The notes under the pieces were generated by a model, which did not search any database, was not told the DNA's origin, and saw only the letters and a list, made by a program, of their open reading frames with translations. From assembly GCA_016840125.1 (NCBI GenBank), contig JAEOSY010000354.1, positions 1-7,841 of the forward strand: DNA of 7,841 bases, given 5' to 3'. Source of the stretch: Candidatus Helarchaeota archaeon (GTDB lineage: Archaea; Asgardarchaeota; Lokiarchaeia; Helarchaeales; HEL-GB-A). Position 1 is the stretch's first letter. Each line of letters begins with the position of its first letter. Below are positions 1 to 6,449 of this stretch, in pieces. The position numbers and the translations under genes were made by a program.

Positions 1-18
1 AAGACGAGTAGTTGACAA

Positions 19-61
19 TATATAATTGGGTTTTTACCATAACTGATATTCTAGATATAAT
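19..61 (+). promoter_or_regulatory. Possible archaeal TATA boxes upstream of the small plus-strand ORF
   Basis: Two TATA-like octamer-sized stretches are visible: TATATAAT at 19-26 and TATAAT at 56-61. With archaeal spacing (start about 25-28 bases downstream of the box centre) the first would start a transcript near 48-50, giving a short leader before the TTG at 73. The second would start it near 85, which fits only the internal ATG at 157. No gene is visible in 1-72. A TTGACA at 12-17 lies far too close to the first box to be a bacterial -35 element. Confidence 0.3.
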
Positions 62-72
62 ACCTCTCCACA

Positions 73-495
73 TTGCTGACATTTGAAGCACTTCTTTTAA
101 TCACCCGATCCCTGCCATCCAATCCACGGTTCGACTCATATCCCCACCCCGAGGGGATGATCCTATTGAATCGGGACTACCGATTTCACGCATCATCGAT
201 CACAGTTCCAGCGCTAGTGGTGGAACAGGAGGGAATTACCTCCGCCCACATCGCTTGCATGGATTTCGCTCACCTTCATCGAGGATGGATACGTATTCTG
301 TTTCTGCATCCCACAGAAGTTACTCGTCTCAATCTAAGGAAGTTAATATCTGCCCCGATCCACCGTAGAAAGGGGAGTGGTACCGTGCTTGGCTTTAGAC
401 CACCGGCACTCCTGCGAAAACTCTTTCACAATCGGCAGCAGCGCGCGTTTCGTTGGGGCATGAAAGACGGAGACTATTTCATCTTATTCAAATGA
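73..495 (+). CDS. Hypothetical protein, 140 aa, unrecognised
   Basis: I do not recognise this protein. It is soluble-looking, rich in Arg and His, with alternating hydrophobic stretches in its middle (residues about 42-80) that suggest beta strands, and a basic stretch near 95-130. There is no signal peptide, membrane segment or metal motif. An in-frame stop lies at 58-60, so the available starts are TTG at 73, CTG at 76 or ATG at 157; the ATG is preceded directly by GAGGGG (151-156), which is too close to be an ideal ribosome binding site. By my hand count about half of its codons end in G or C (72 of 140), against about 36% (40 of 110) in the E1 alpha gene at the other end of the window, and 12 of 15 Arg codons are CGN. 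This could mean transfer or different selection. A T-run follows the stop. No competing minus-strand ORF covers it. It could still be a chance ORF. Confidence 0.45.
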   Translation: MLTFEALLLITRSLPSNPRFDSYPHPEGMILLNRDYRFHASSITVPALVVEQEGITSAHIACMDFAHLHRGWIRILFLHPTEVTRLNLRKLISAPIHRRKGSGTVLGFRPPALLRKLFHNRQQRAFRWGMKDGDYFILFK

Positions 496-506
496 AGAAT
501 CCGCCC

Positions 507-512
507 TTTTTT
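507..512 (+). terminator. Oligo-T terminator after the small ORF
   Basis: A run of six T follows CCC a dozen bases after the TGA of the 73-495 ORF. Archaeal transcription commonly ends at such T-runs without a hairpin. Its position supports the ORF being a transcribed plus-strand gene. Confidence 0.35.
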
Positions 513-525
513 ATACCTTGGCAGG

Positions 526-650
526 AAGAACGTTCTAGGATTTAAGATCGAAGATTAAAAAAAAAGAAAGAATTATTCTTTTGCTCTCAGTCTGAAAAGA
601 CCAAAGTACAACAGCAAAGCACCGATAATAAAGAACGTTCTTAAGAACGT
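526..650. repeat. Repeated palindromic AAGAACGTTCT motif
   Basis: AAGAACGTTCT occurs exactly at 526-536, in the convergent intergenic gap, and at 631-641 inside the 3' end of the seven-helix gene. The second copy extends to the palindrome AAGAACGTTCTT (631-642) and overlaps a perfect 16-base palindrome, ACGTTCTTAAGAACGT (635-650). The coding copies specify Thr, Phe, Leu and Arg residues at the start of helix 7, so codon choice alone could explain part of it. Confidence 0.45.
557..565 (-). terminator. Oligo-T terminator after the seven-helix membrane gene
   Basis: On the minus strand a run of nine T lies 8 to 16 bases past the TAA (573-575) of the membrane protein gene. It is the longest T-run near a gene end in this window and fits the archaeal intrinsic termination signal. 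It also separates the two convergent transcripts in the 496-572 gap. Confidence 0.5.
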
Positions 651-1301
651 AGGGAGATATGGAATTTGTAGAATGCCTTCTAATCCAACGATCTCGAAGA
701 TATATGCAGTGGCGATAATTAAAATACCGAACCCTAGGATCCAAGAGCGTTTACTACTAAGTGGAGATTCATCTCGGACTTTCATGGCATAATAGAAAAA
801 CACTAAGACGGGTACGATAAGCAAGGGGACCATGGTAAAGTAAACGACTGTAGATGTGAGTGCACCGAGAGTAATTTCACCCGACTCAGGTACTCCTGAC
901 CAAAGAACATCTCGATATGGGTCCGATAGCCAAACAGTAAGATATGCAGCTGAAATGAGGGCAGAGATTATCGAGAGGACTTTCCATTTGTTCGGAAATA
1001 CCATATTAAATGCAAAACCGTCAATCGAAACGACTGCAAAACCACTGAGGATGATAGCAATTGCTCCAAAAAGCAGTCCCATCTCCTTATCATGTAACAA
1101 CGAAGAGAGAAAGATCTTCTCAGCCACTAAAAGTCCCATTGCTATTGCCATGAAAAAGGCTGTTAAAGCAAATAATAGAGTCTGCGTTAATTTATTCGAA
1201 CGATAAGATTTGTATGACTTAATACCGACTACCAAGTTGATGACGATGGCGATCATTACGATTAATAGGCTAACTAAATCTTCTATTGGAATGGTTAACA
1301 T
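573..1301 (-). CDS. Seven-helix integral membrane protein of unknown function
   Basis: I count seven hydrophobic helices in the 242-residue product, at about residues 8-27, 39-61, 74-98, 107-126, 148-173, 185-204 and 218-237. Basic loops after helix 1 (KSYKSYRSNK) and after helix 5 (KVRDE...SSKR), and the basic C-terminal tail, suggest a periplasm-facing N-terminus and a cytoplasmic C-terminus. No soluble domain is attached. Helix 7 contains no lysine, so it is not a retinal-binding rhodopsin despite the seven-helix plan; it resembles in outline the free-standing 7TM sensor regions found at the N-terminus of some kinases, but I see no kinase here. The open frame extends to a TTG at 1310, but ATG at 1301 sits about 24 bases from a TATA box, so a leaderless transcript starting at this ATG is the best fit. 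Existence as a gene is well supported; function is unknown. Confidence 0.75.
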   Translation of the reverse strand: MLTIPIEDLVSLLIVMIAIVINLVVGIKSYKSYRSNKLTQTLLFALTAFFMAIAMGLLVAEKIFLSSLLHDKEMGLLFGAIAIILSGFAVVSIDGFAFNMVFPNKWKVLSIISALISAAYLTVWLSDPYRDVLWSGVPESGEITLGALTSTVVYFTMVPLLIVPVLVFFYYAMKVRDESPLSSKRSWILGFGILIIATAYIFEIVGLEGILQIPYLPTFLRTFFIIGALLLYFGLFRLRAKE

Positions 1302-1319
1302 AAAAAACAACCAATTAAT

Positions 1320-1330
1320 ATTATATAATT
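1320..1330 (-). promoter_or_regulatory. TATA box of the seven-helix membrane gene
   Basis: The minus strand reads AATTATATAAT across 1330-1320, with TTATATAA as the core. Its centre lies about 24 bases upstream of the ATG at 1301, which would put the transcript start at or within a few bases of the start codon. No ribosome binding site precedes that ATG (the upstream bases are GGTTGTTTTTT), which agrees with leaderless translation. Confidence 0.5.
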
Positions 1331-1428
1331 AAGAATAAATGGATGTATCTATTTATCTGTCATAAATGGTTTAAAAAATTATTTCAAAATAATCAAAAGT
1401 GAGTAATGGGGCAAATGTGTATCAGGTT

Positions 1429-1441
1429 AAAAATTAAAAAA
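1429..1441 (-). terminator. Oligo-T terminator after the GTPase gene
   Basis: On the minus strand a T6-AA-T5 stretch begins about 10 bases after the TAA (1451-1453) of the GTPase gene. It is a good archaeal T-run terminator and argues that the seven-helix gene downstream is transcribed separately. Confidence 0.45.
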
Positions 1442-1450
1442 GTGGAGAAA

Positions 1451-2542
1451 TTATGCACTCCGAGTTTTTCGAAATAATTGTCTTAATTCTGAAATGAGTG
1501 CTTGTCGGGGTGGAAGGGTAGGTTTTTCAAGGGGTTTTAAAGCGAGTTTAGTAGTAGCCGTTGTTGGGGTACTGATTGGGTCACCTCCAGAAATGCGCGC
1601 TTCGATACTGCTCAGTCGATTCTCAAATCCTTCTAGCACGAAAGAAATTTTGATAATATTATTGTAAACGAGTTGTAAACTGTTTAATAGATCGGCGGAG
1701 GTCTTATCCTTACGGTCTGCGAGTTGAAATAGATTAGCGAGAGAATCTGCAAAACTTTCTCCTGATATAGAGGTGTTATATACAGAAGTATGAATAATTC
1801 GATATTGGAAAGCTCGATCTTCAAAAATATTTTTAATTATTTCCTCACATTCCGTCAAATTGGGCTTTAATTTTTCATAAATATCTGGATCTGCTTTATG
1901 GAGGAAAACAAAAAACTCAGGAAATTCATTGAACGATTCCAAAATTTCAACAATTTTCGCTAGATATTCTTTCGATAATTGGTATTTCTCCTTATCCTGA
2001 ACGTCAATGACATAAATGAACGATTGAACATCAACGAAATAGCGGTCGGGATTTTCAATATAATTTCGACGATATCTCTCTTGACCGCCCATGTCCCAGA
2101 TTACAAAAGTAACATCATCTGACTCTATTTTTTCGATGACGGCTTCTTTTGTTGGTTTGAGGTTTGTAATATTGAATCGTTTTGTAATAATATTTAAAAT
2201 TGCAGTTTTTCCAGCATTATCCAGCCCTGCAAGGAGAATTTTCATTGATAAATTGAGATCCACTGTACCGTGGACTAATTTGAAAATATAATTGGCCATT
2301 GCTTGAAACTTATCCAAAGTAGCTTCATCAATACCCAAGACTTTCAAGAGAGTTACATTACTGTTAGTTAGAACCTTTTGAGCAAAACTAGCGATTGTTT
2401 TAATATCAAGAATATTCTTCAAAGTCTTTTCGACATCCGGCGTAATTCCCCTAATATGACTAATTGGTAGATCCAAAATCTTTTTTGGTTCGATATTGAT
2501 GGGGAGATTTTCTAAAAATTTTTCAAGTTCATCCTGAGACAT
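1451..2542 (-). CDS. Ras-superfamily small GTPase, Arf/Rag-like, with N-terminal HhH-like domain
   Basis: This 363-residue protein has a complete GTPase core at about residues 98-275: G1 P-loop GLDNAGKT (106-113), G2 Thr131 in KPTKE, G3 WDMGGQ (149-154, with Gln154 in the catalytic position), G4 HKAD (215-218) and a G5-like HTSVYNTS (251-258). GLDxAGKT and WDxGGQ are Arf/SRbeta-type, whereas HKxD in place of NKxD, the TSxY G5 region and the NY...YFVDVQSFIYVID stretch resemble Rag/Gtr GTPases. Before the core, residues 24-86 carry two hairpin motifs (IRGITPDVEKTL and VLGIDEATLDKF) like helix-hairpin-helix domains. After it come a probable coiled coil (285-316), a Pro/Thr-rich linker (320-346) and a basic C-terminal helix. 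No lipidation CaaX box or N-terminal Gly is present. GAGG five bases upstream of the ATG supports the start. Such GTPases are abundant in Asgard archaea; the partner and pathway are unknown. A role tied to the membrane proteins upstream is inference. Confidence 0.9.
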   Translation of the reverse strand: MSQDELEKFLENLPINIEPKKILDLPISHIRGITPDVEKTLKNILDIKTIASFAQKVLTNSNVTLLKVLGIDEATLDKFQAMANYIFKLVHGTVDLNLSMKILLAGLDNAGKTAILNIITKRFNITNLKPTKEAVIEKIESDDVTFVIWDMGGQERYRRNYIENPDRYFVDVQSFIYVIDVQDKEKYQLSKEYLAKIVEILESFNEFPEFFVFLHKADPDIYEKLKPNLTECEEIIKNIFEDRAFQYRIIHTSVYNTSISGESFADSLANLFQLADRKDKTSADLLNSLQLVYNNIIKISFVLEGFENRLSSIEARISGGDPISTPTTATTKLALKPLEKPTLPPRQALISELRQLFRKTRSA

Positions 2543-2592
2543 TTTCCCTCACATCTTAATCATTATTCTTACTTTGTTTTTAAAATCCTACA

Positions 2593-2605
2593 TTCTTATA
2601 TTTTT
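2593..2605 (-). promoter_or_regulatory. Possible promoter of the GTPase gene
   Basis: The minus strand reads GGAAAAATATAAGA here: a purine-rich BRE-like stretch followed by TATAAG. The predicted start near 2570 would leave a leader of just under 30 bases carrying the GAGG ribosome binding site near 2548. The GTPase may therefore be transcribed on its own as well as by read-through from the genes upstream. Confidence 0.35.
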
Positions 2606-2606
2606 C

Positions 2607-5036
2607 CTAATTTTCCTCCTTCATCTGAATATTATACCGTTTTATAAAAACCGCATATGTATAGACTTGAACCAATAGCCAAGTAAGCGTAAAGAATATT
2701 AATCCATTATCTAAATATAGATCCCAAATATAATTACCAAATACTGACCCCATGGGGTTTCCTTCGTATTTGATATTTCCAAAAAATGTGGCACTTCGAC
2801 TGTAGGGTAATTCTAGAGTGGTCCAGTTATTCATTTTATTCATTATTTCATCGATACCGGCTAAACCAAACATGCCAAGAAAATCATCACTATCAAGGGG
2901 ATTTAAGTTGAAAATAATCACTTCAGGAATTTTCAACGCATCGCAAATCCGTAAATCCCAAATTAATTGATCCAATCCATCAGGATCGGCATATAATGCT
3001 CTATCATCCGAGGTTACTCCAATACTAACAGAGTATTTATCTTTAAATTTATCGCCATACACAGCTTTGAACGAATCTGTTATCTCCTTCACCCAGATAT
3101 AAGTGAAATATGGACTTTTTTCTTCATAGGAAGTTGCTGATTCAGTTCGGTAGAGCATCCAGTTCCATGTATCCCATCCGGTTGGAGGGACACAATTCAG
3201 TTGGTTGTAGATTGAAACATCGTAATCCCCATCCCTAATGTCATTTATTGTGGTATGCATTGCTGTAAAATGCATACTAAAGTTGTGATTATGAGCATAT
3301 TCGATTAATTCTTCGTTATAACTCGCTCTCAAATCATTCAGAGTGCGATTAAACTCGTAAAGCGTTCCACCATTTTCAATATCGACCATGAAACCGTCAA
3401 CAGGGCAGTAATCACTATGATTGTCTGTTTCATACCATGATATCCAGTTGATCATATCTTCCAAGGTGTTATTCTGGTTTGAATTATAATCATAGGAGAT
3501 TGTGGGTCTGACTTTTAGACCGCGATCAGAATAGCGTGTCATGTTTTCTTGGTAGATATCACCATAGGGATGACCGCCATAGAGTGATATGTTATATTGC
3601 GCCAATTTATCCAATGTGGCGTTGTTATGATCACTCCAATCATCCCATTCCCAAAAGCTCAGAGCCGGTGTGAAACTTTGATCGTTTTCTAAGGTAACAG
3701 TAGCTCCGAATCCATCGTAAGTGACAAATAACAGCCCAACAAGAATAGCAAAGGTGAGTGTAAAGAATTTTGCAGTCTTGCTAAATGTTTTCCACCTGAA
3801 TAGATCTTTGATACTAAATTTCTTGTGTTGTTCAGTCTTGATTAAACCCTCTTTTAAGCCTATGAATGAGATCATGCTAGTAAAAAACACCAAGCCAAAG
3901 AGAATGAATTGAGCAGGTTTGTAAAAGAAACCAGGCGCTGGGGTGAGGGTATTGACCTTTCCTTGAAACAGAATACCGAAAATATAATTTGTTAATAAGT
4001 GTTCATATGAGAATATAGCAAGCAAGAAATAGAAGAAGCCGATTAGAGCAATAATTAAGAAACATCTTTTGAGAAGCCACTGCCCTACGGGATGTTTCAT
4101 GTAAACTAAACAAAAGGATGGAATAATCAATAAAATTAATCCCAAGACGAAATAAAAACCCCAGTCGTACCATTCCTTATTTAGCCCATACATTCCAGTA
4201 CTTCCAAACCAGCATATTCCAAACAGAAGCAAGCAGAAAACCATCGAAATTTGCACAATTCGTTTAAATGCAGCACTACGTGAAGTGAGCACCTGTTCAC
4301 TTTTTACGGCGGGTGTTATATCATTCGATGAATAAGTGTGACCAAATCGAGGAATAGCCCACATTACGTATATAAAAATTAAGGTCAGTACGCCAAATAC
4401 AATTAAACTTATGATTCCAGGAAGTAGATATGCTAGAAAGAATTGTAAACTCCAAATAATCCCAAAGATTCGGAATATTTTCCATCGCCTACTTTGAGTT
4501 ACGTCCCCCTTTTGTGTACCATGGTGATAGATGACTCTTCCGAAGTAAAAATTCGTAAAAATTGCTGCAATAATGAAGTGGGTGCCGAGTATTATAACCC
4601 ATACCCCTGCTACAATTAAGTCGGTCGACGTGACTTCAGCAACCTTAGATATTGAACTAAGCTGATTAACAATGAGATCAAACCGTACATCAACAAATAA
4701 AAACAATGTTAAAGTGAGTAAAATACCATAAACGAACCCGATCACCGAATATATCTTCGTTTTTCTTATTAATCGTTTACAATCCCGTCCTAAATCAACG
4801 TTAAATGAGGAGCTGATTCGATGCATACAAAGAAAAAAAATCGCTTGGGTAATAATAAGACCAAATCCGAGATAAGAGGAGTTAGATAAGGTAGTTTGGA
4901 ATGTCTGGTCAATGACTGTGCCATCAAAATTTGGAATTGTAAAGTAAAAAAGGATTAAAAAAAGATAATTAATTAGAACAACTACCATTAAACAATAAAG
5001 AAAAAATCTCGTAGTGCTATTAAAAGGCTCTGTCAA
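2607..5036 (-). CDS. Twelve-helix membrane protein with extracytoplasmic GH18-like TIM-barrel domain
   Basis: The 809-residue product has about eleven membrane helices in its first half (near 12-33, 56-72, 95-115, 139-161, 189-207, 208-227, 259-278, 291-312, 323-343, 375-393, 420-438), then a soluble domain (441-775), then a last helix (777-797) and a basic tail. Basic loops at 72-95, 162-188, 229-260 and 394-420 put the soluble domain outside. That domain alternates strands and helices like a TIM barrel and contains DGFMVDIE at 547-554, matching the GH18 chitinase signature DGxDxDxE except that the middle Asp is Met550; Asp552 and the catalytic-position Glu554 are kept. It carries eight N-x-S/T sequons. 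The start is TTG: AGGTGA lies four bases before it and the next Met is inside helix 1. It is probably a surface enzyme or sensor acting on glycans. GH18 membership is my motif-based inference; another TIM-barrel hydrolase family, or a non-catalytic binder, is possible. Confidence 0.75.
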   Translation of the reverse strand: MTEPFNSTTRFFLYCLMVVVLINYLFLILFYFTIPNFDGTVIDQTFQTTLSNSSYLGFGLIITQAIFFLCMHRISSSFNVDLGRDCKRLIRKTKIYSVIGFVYGILLTLTLFLFVDVRFDLIVNQLSSISKVAEVTSTDLIVAGVWVIILGTHFIIAAIFTNFYFGRVIYHHGTQKGDVTQSRRWKIFRIFGIIWSLQFFLAYLLPGIISLIVFGVLTLIFIYVMWAIPRFGHTYSSNDITPAVKSEQVLTSRSAAFKRIVQISMVFCLLLFGICWFGSTGMYGLNKEWYDWGFYFVLGLILLIIPSFCLVYMKHPVGQWLLKRCFLIIALIGFFYFLLAIFSYEHLLTNYIFGILFQGKVNTLTPAPGFFYKPAQFILFGLVFFTSMISFIGLKEGLIKTEQHKKFSIKDLFRWKTFSKTAKFFTLTFAILVGLLFVTYDGFGATVTLENDQSFTPALSFWEWDDWSDHNNATLDKLAQYNISLYGGHPYGDIYQENMTRYSDRGLKVRPTISYDYNSNQNNTLEDMINWISWYETDNHSDYCPVDGFMVDIENGGTLYEFNRTLNDLRASYNEELIEYAHNHNFSMHFTAMHTTINDIRDGDYDVSIYNQLNCVPPTGWDTWNWMLYRTESATSYEEKSPYFTYIWVKEITDSFKAVYGDKFKDKYSVSIGVTSDDRALYADPDGLDQLIWDLRICDALKIPEVIIFNLNPLDSDDFLGMFGLAGIDEIMNKMNNWTTLELPYSRSATFFGNIKYEGNPMGSVFGNYIWDLYLDNGLIFFTLTWLLVQVYTYAVFIKRYNIQMKEEN

Positions 5037-5040
5037 ATAT

Positions 5041-5046
5041 TCACCT
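5041..5046 (-). promoter_or_regulatory. Ribosome binding site overlapping the peptidase stop codon
   Basis: The minus strand reads AGGTGA followed by ATAT and then the TTG start at 5036. Its first bases are shared with the TAG stop (5047-5045) of the peptidase gene. The strong match to the archaeal anti-SD and the good spacing decide in favour of the TTG start, and the overlap points to translational coupling of the two genes. Confidence 0.6.
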
Positions 5047-6307
5047 ATTCTTCTAATTCTTTATCTAAATTTTCAATGAATTGAAGGATGATTTCTGCAA
5101 CATCTCCAATAATTTGCTTGTTAATACAAGTAAAGGTATCTGCTTTTTCGTGCCACACCTCTGGAAAATGATCATCTTTGTTGAGACCTAAGAAGGCGGT
5201 CGCATCAAGCCCCTTTTCAGAGAAGCGCATCGCATCTGTATCCGCGTATGGTTGGTGAGCCGTGAAAGTGGGAGTGAATTGTAGTCCTTTCGCTTTTGCG
5301 TCACTTGTGACTTTTTGGGCGGCATCTGCCACTTTTTCCACCAACGGCATGCAGTGATCAGTGAAACAGAAATCTTCTGCTTCGATAATCATGAGAAGAC
5401 TTCCAGCACCGCAACTTTCAGGTATAAGTGTGTAACTATTTTGAATTTCAGGAGCATGAGCTTTGACGAACGCTTTAGACCCTCTTTGACCACATTCTTC
5501 GCACCCAAATGCCCCGATCCACGTTTCAATATGTTTTGGGCGATTCTGAGCTAAATATCTTCCCACCATCAGAGAAACAGCAACTCCACTTAGATTATCG
5601 TTTGCGCCATCTACGACATTGTTAGAGATATAATTCAAAAATATATAAAAGAACACAACCCCACCACCAACTGCTATAAAATAAAACCAATCAATAAAGG
5701 CCCAGGTAAAGGGGCCAGCTACAAAAATAGGGTTGGCGAAGTTCAGTGAAAAACCCTGACCGATTAATTTTACAATGGTTAAGATTACCAAAATCCCAAT
5801 CCCGACAAAGACTGAACCAAAGGTTAATCTTACAATTCTGCTCCGGTATTTTGGATAAATTGGAAATTCATAAGCGGAATCAGCGTGTCCGCCTAGTATA
5901 ACGATTTTTCGAGTTTCGACTGCGGGCTTTACTTTTCCAAATGTATTCCAAGAAGATTTTTTAGGAAAGAGCCAATCCACCGCTTCCCTCATGAGAAGGA
6001 GTTCTGAAAAGATGGAGAGTACTCCAACCCCTATAAGGACGAGTGTTAGAACTGGAATGAAAAGATATGCAATATATGCTCCAAGAAGACTGATTAGTGC
6101 GATATATATACAGCCTCTAGGATATGCACCTGGGTGGCATGTGAAATCATCTCGGAACGTCTCATCAGCGAAGGATTTTATTTCTTTTTCAATCATCTCT
6201 AGTCCTTCGTACTCTTTTGGAGTCGCAGAAGAGCGAGGTCCAATCTCCTCACATACACGCTTAATGAAATTGTACATATAGTCGCGACATGTATCGTCAC
6301 ATTTCAT
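5045..6307 (-). CDS. Membrane-embedded M28-family zinc metallopeptidase
   Basis: Numbered from the ATG at 6307 (420 residues), the expected M28 motifs appear in order: HAD (141-143), GANDNLSG with Asp237, CEECGQRGS with Glu270 (general base position) and Glu271 (zinc), PESCGAG with Glu297 where the family usually has Asp, and EVWHEKADT with His386. These would bind two zinc ions and cleave N-terminal residues or short peptides. Two helix pairs are inserted: about 65-105 before the first zinc motif, and about 159-182 plus 196-226 between the first and second. The segment between the pairs is very basic, so the catalytic parts probably face the cytoplasm; eleven cysteines agree with that. The frame is open to GTG at 6391 and ATG at 6367; I prefer 6307 because M28 similarity begins just after it, GGTG precedes it, and it leaves room for promoters. 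It heads an operon with the GH18-like gene, 8 bp downstream. Confidence 0.85.
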   Translation of the reverse strand: MKCDDTCRDYMYNFIKRVCEEIGPRSSATPKEYEGLEMIEKEIKSFADETFRDDFTCHPGAYPRGCIYIALISLLGAYIAYLFIPVLTLVLIGVGVLSIFSELLLMREAVDWLFPKKSSWNTFGKVKPAVETRKIVILGGHADSAYEFPIYPKYRSRIVRLTFGSVFVGIGILVILTIVKLIGQGFSLNFANPIFVAGPFTWAFIDWFYFIAVGGGVVFFYIFLNYISNNVVDGANDNLSGVAVSLMVGRYLAQNRPKHIETWIGAFGCEECGQRGSKAFVKAHAPEIQNSYTLIPESCGAGSLLMIIEAEDFCFTDHCMPLVEKVADAAQKVTSDAKAKGLQFTPTFTAHQPYADTDAMRFSEKGLDATAFLGLNKDDHFPEVWHEKADTFTCINKQIIGDVAEIILQFIENLDKELEE

Positions 6308-6325
6308 TCTGCACCAACTCTCAAA

Positions 6326-6339
6326 GAAATATAATAAAA
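6326..6339. promoter_or_regulatory. TATA-like box in the divergent promoter region
   Basis: The stretch GAAATATAATAAAA can be read in both directions. On the minus strand TTTTATTATATTTC is centred about 25 bases upstream of the ATG at 6307, fitting a near-leaderless peptidase transcript. On the plus strand, a purine-rich BRE-like AAAGAAA precedes TATAATAA, but the start would lie near 6360, leaving a leader of about 90 bases before the dehydrogenase. It falls inside coding sequence if the peptidase begins at 6367 or 6391. Confidence 0.35.
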
Positions 6340-6449
6340 GATCAACCTCTGAAATTATTTTAATCATTTGATCCTGTAAGGAACCACACACTTTTTATCG
6401 CTCATTTCCATTTTTTTTCTGTGTGAAGTATATGACCGAGAAGAATACC

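Noticed and set aside
12..26. Bacterial sigma-70 promoter (TTGACA with TATAAT-like box)
   Set aside because: The two elements are almost touching instead of about 17 bases apart, and the other signals in the window are archaeal.
535..744. Minus-strand ORF of 69 codons at the end of the seven-helix gene
   Set aside because: It is in another frame of the same region, runs through the T-run terminator, and its product has no recognisable pattern.
856..1206. Plus-strand ORF of 116 codons
   Set aside because: It lies wholly opposite the seven-helix membrane gene, whose hydrophobic periodicity, terminator and promoter mark it as the real gene.
573..1301. Microbial rhodopsin
   Set aside because: Seven helices are present, but helix 7 lacks the retinal-binding lysine and helix 3 lacks the usual Asp/Arg pattern.
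5991..6281. Plus-strand ORF of 96 codons inside the peptidase gene
   Set aside because: It is a shadow opposite the M28 gene, which has a full set of zinc motifs.
6364..6411. Fifteen-codon minus-strand ORF whose TGA overlaps the ATG at 6367 as ATGA
   Set aside because: It could be a coupled leader peptide for the peptidase, but it has no ribosome binding site and depends on a start at 6367 that I do not favour; ORFs this short arise by chance.
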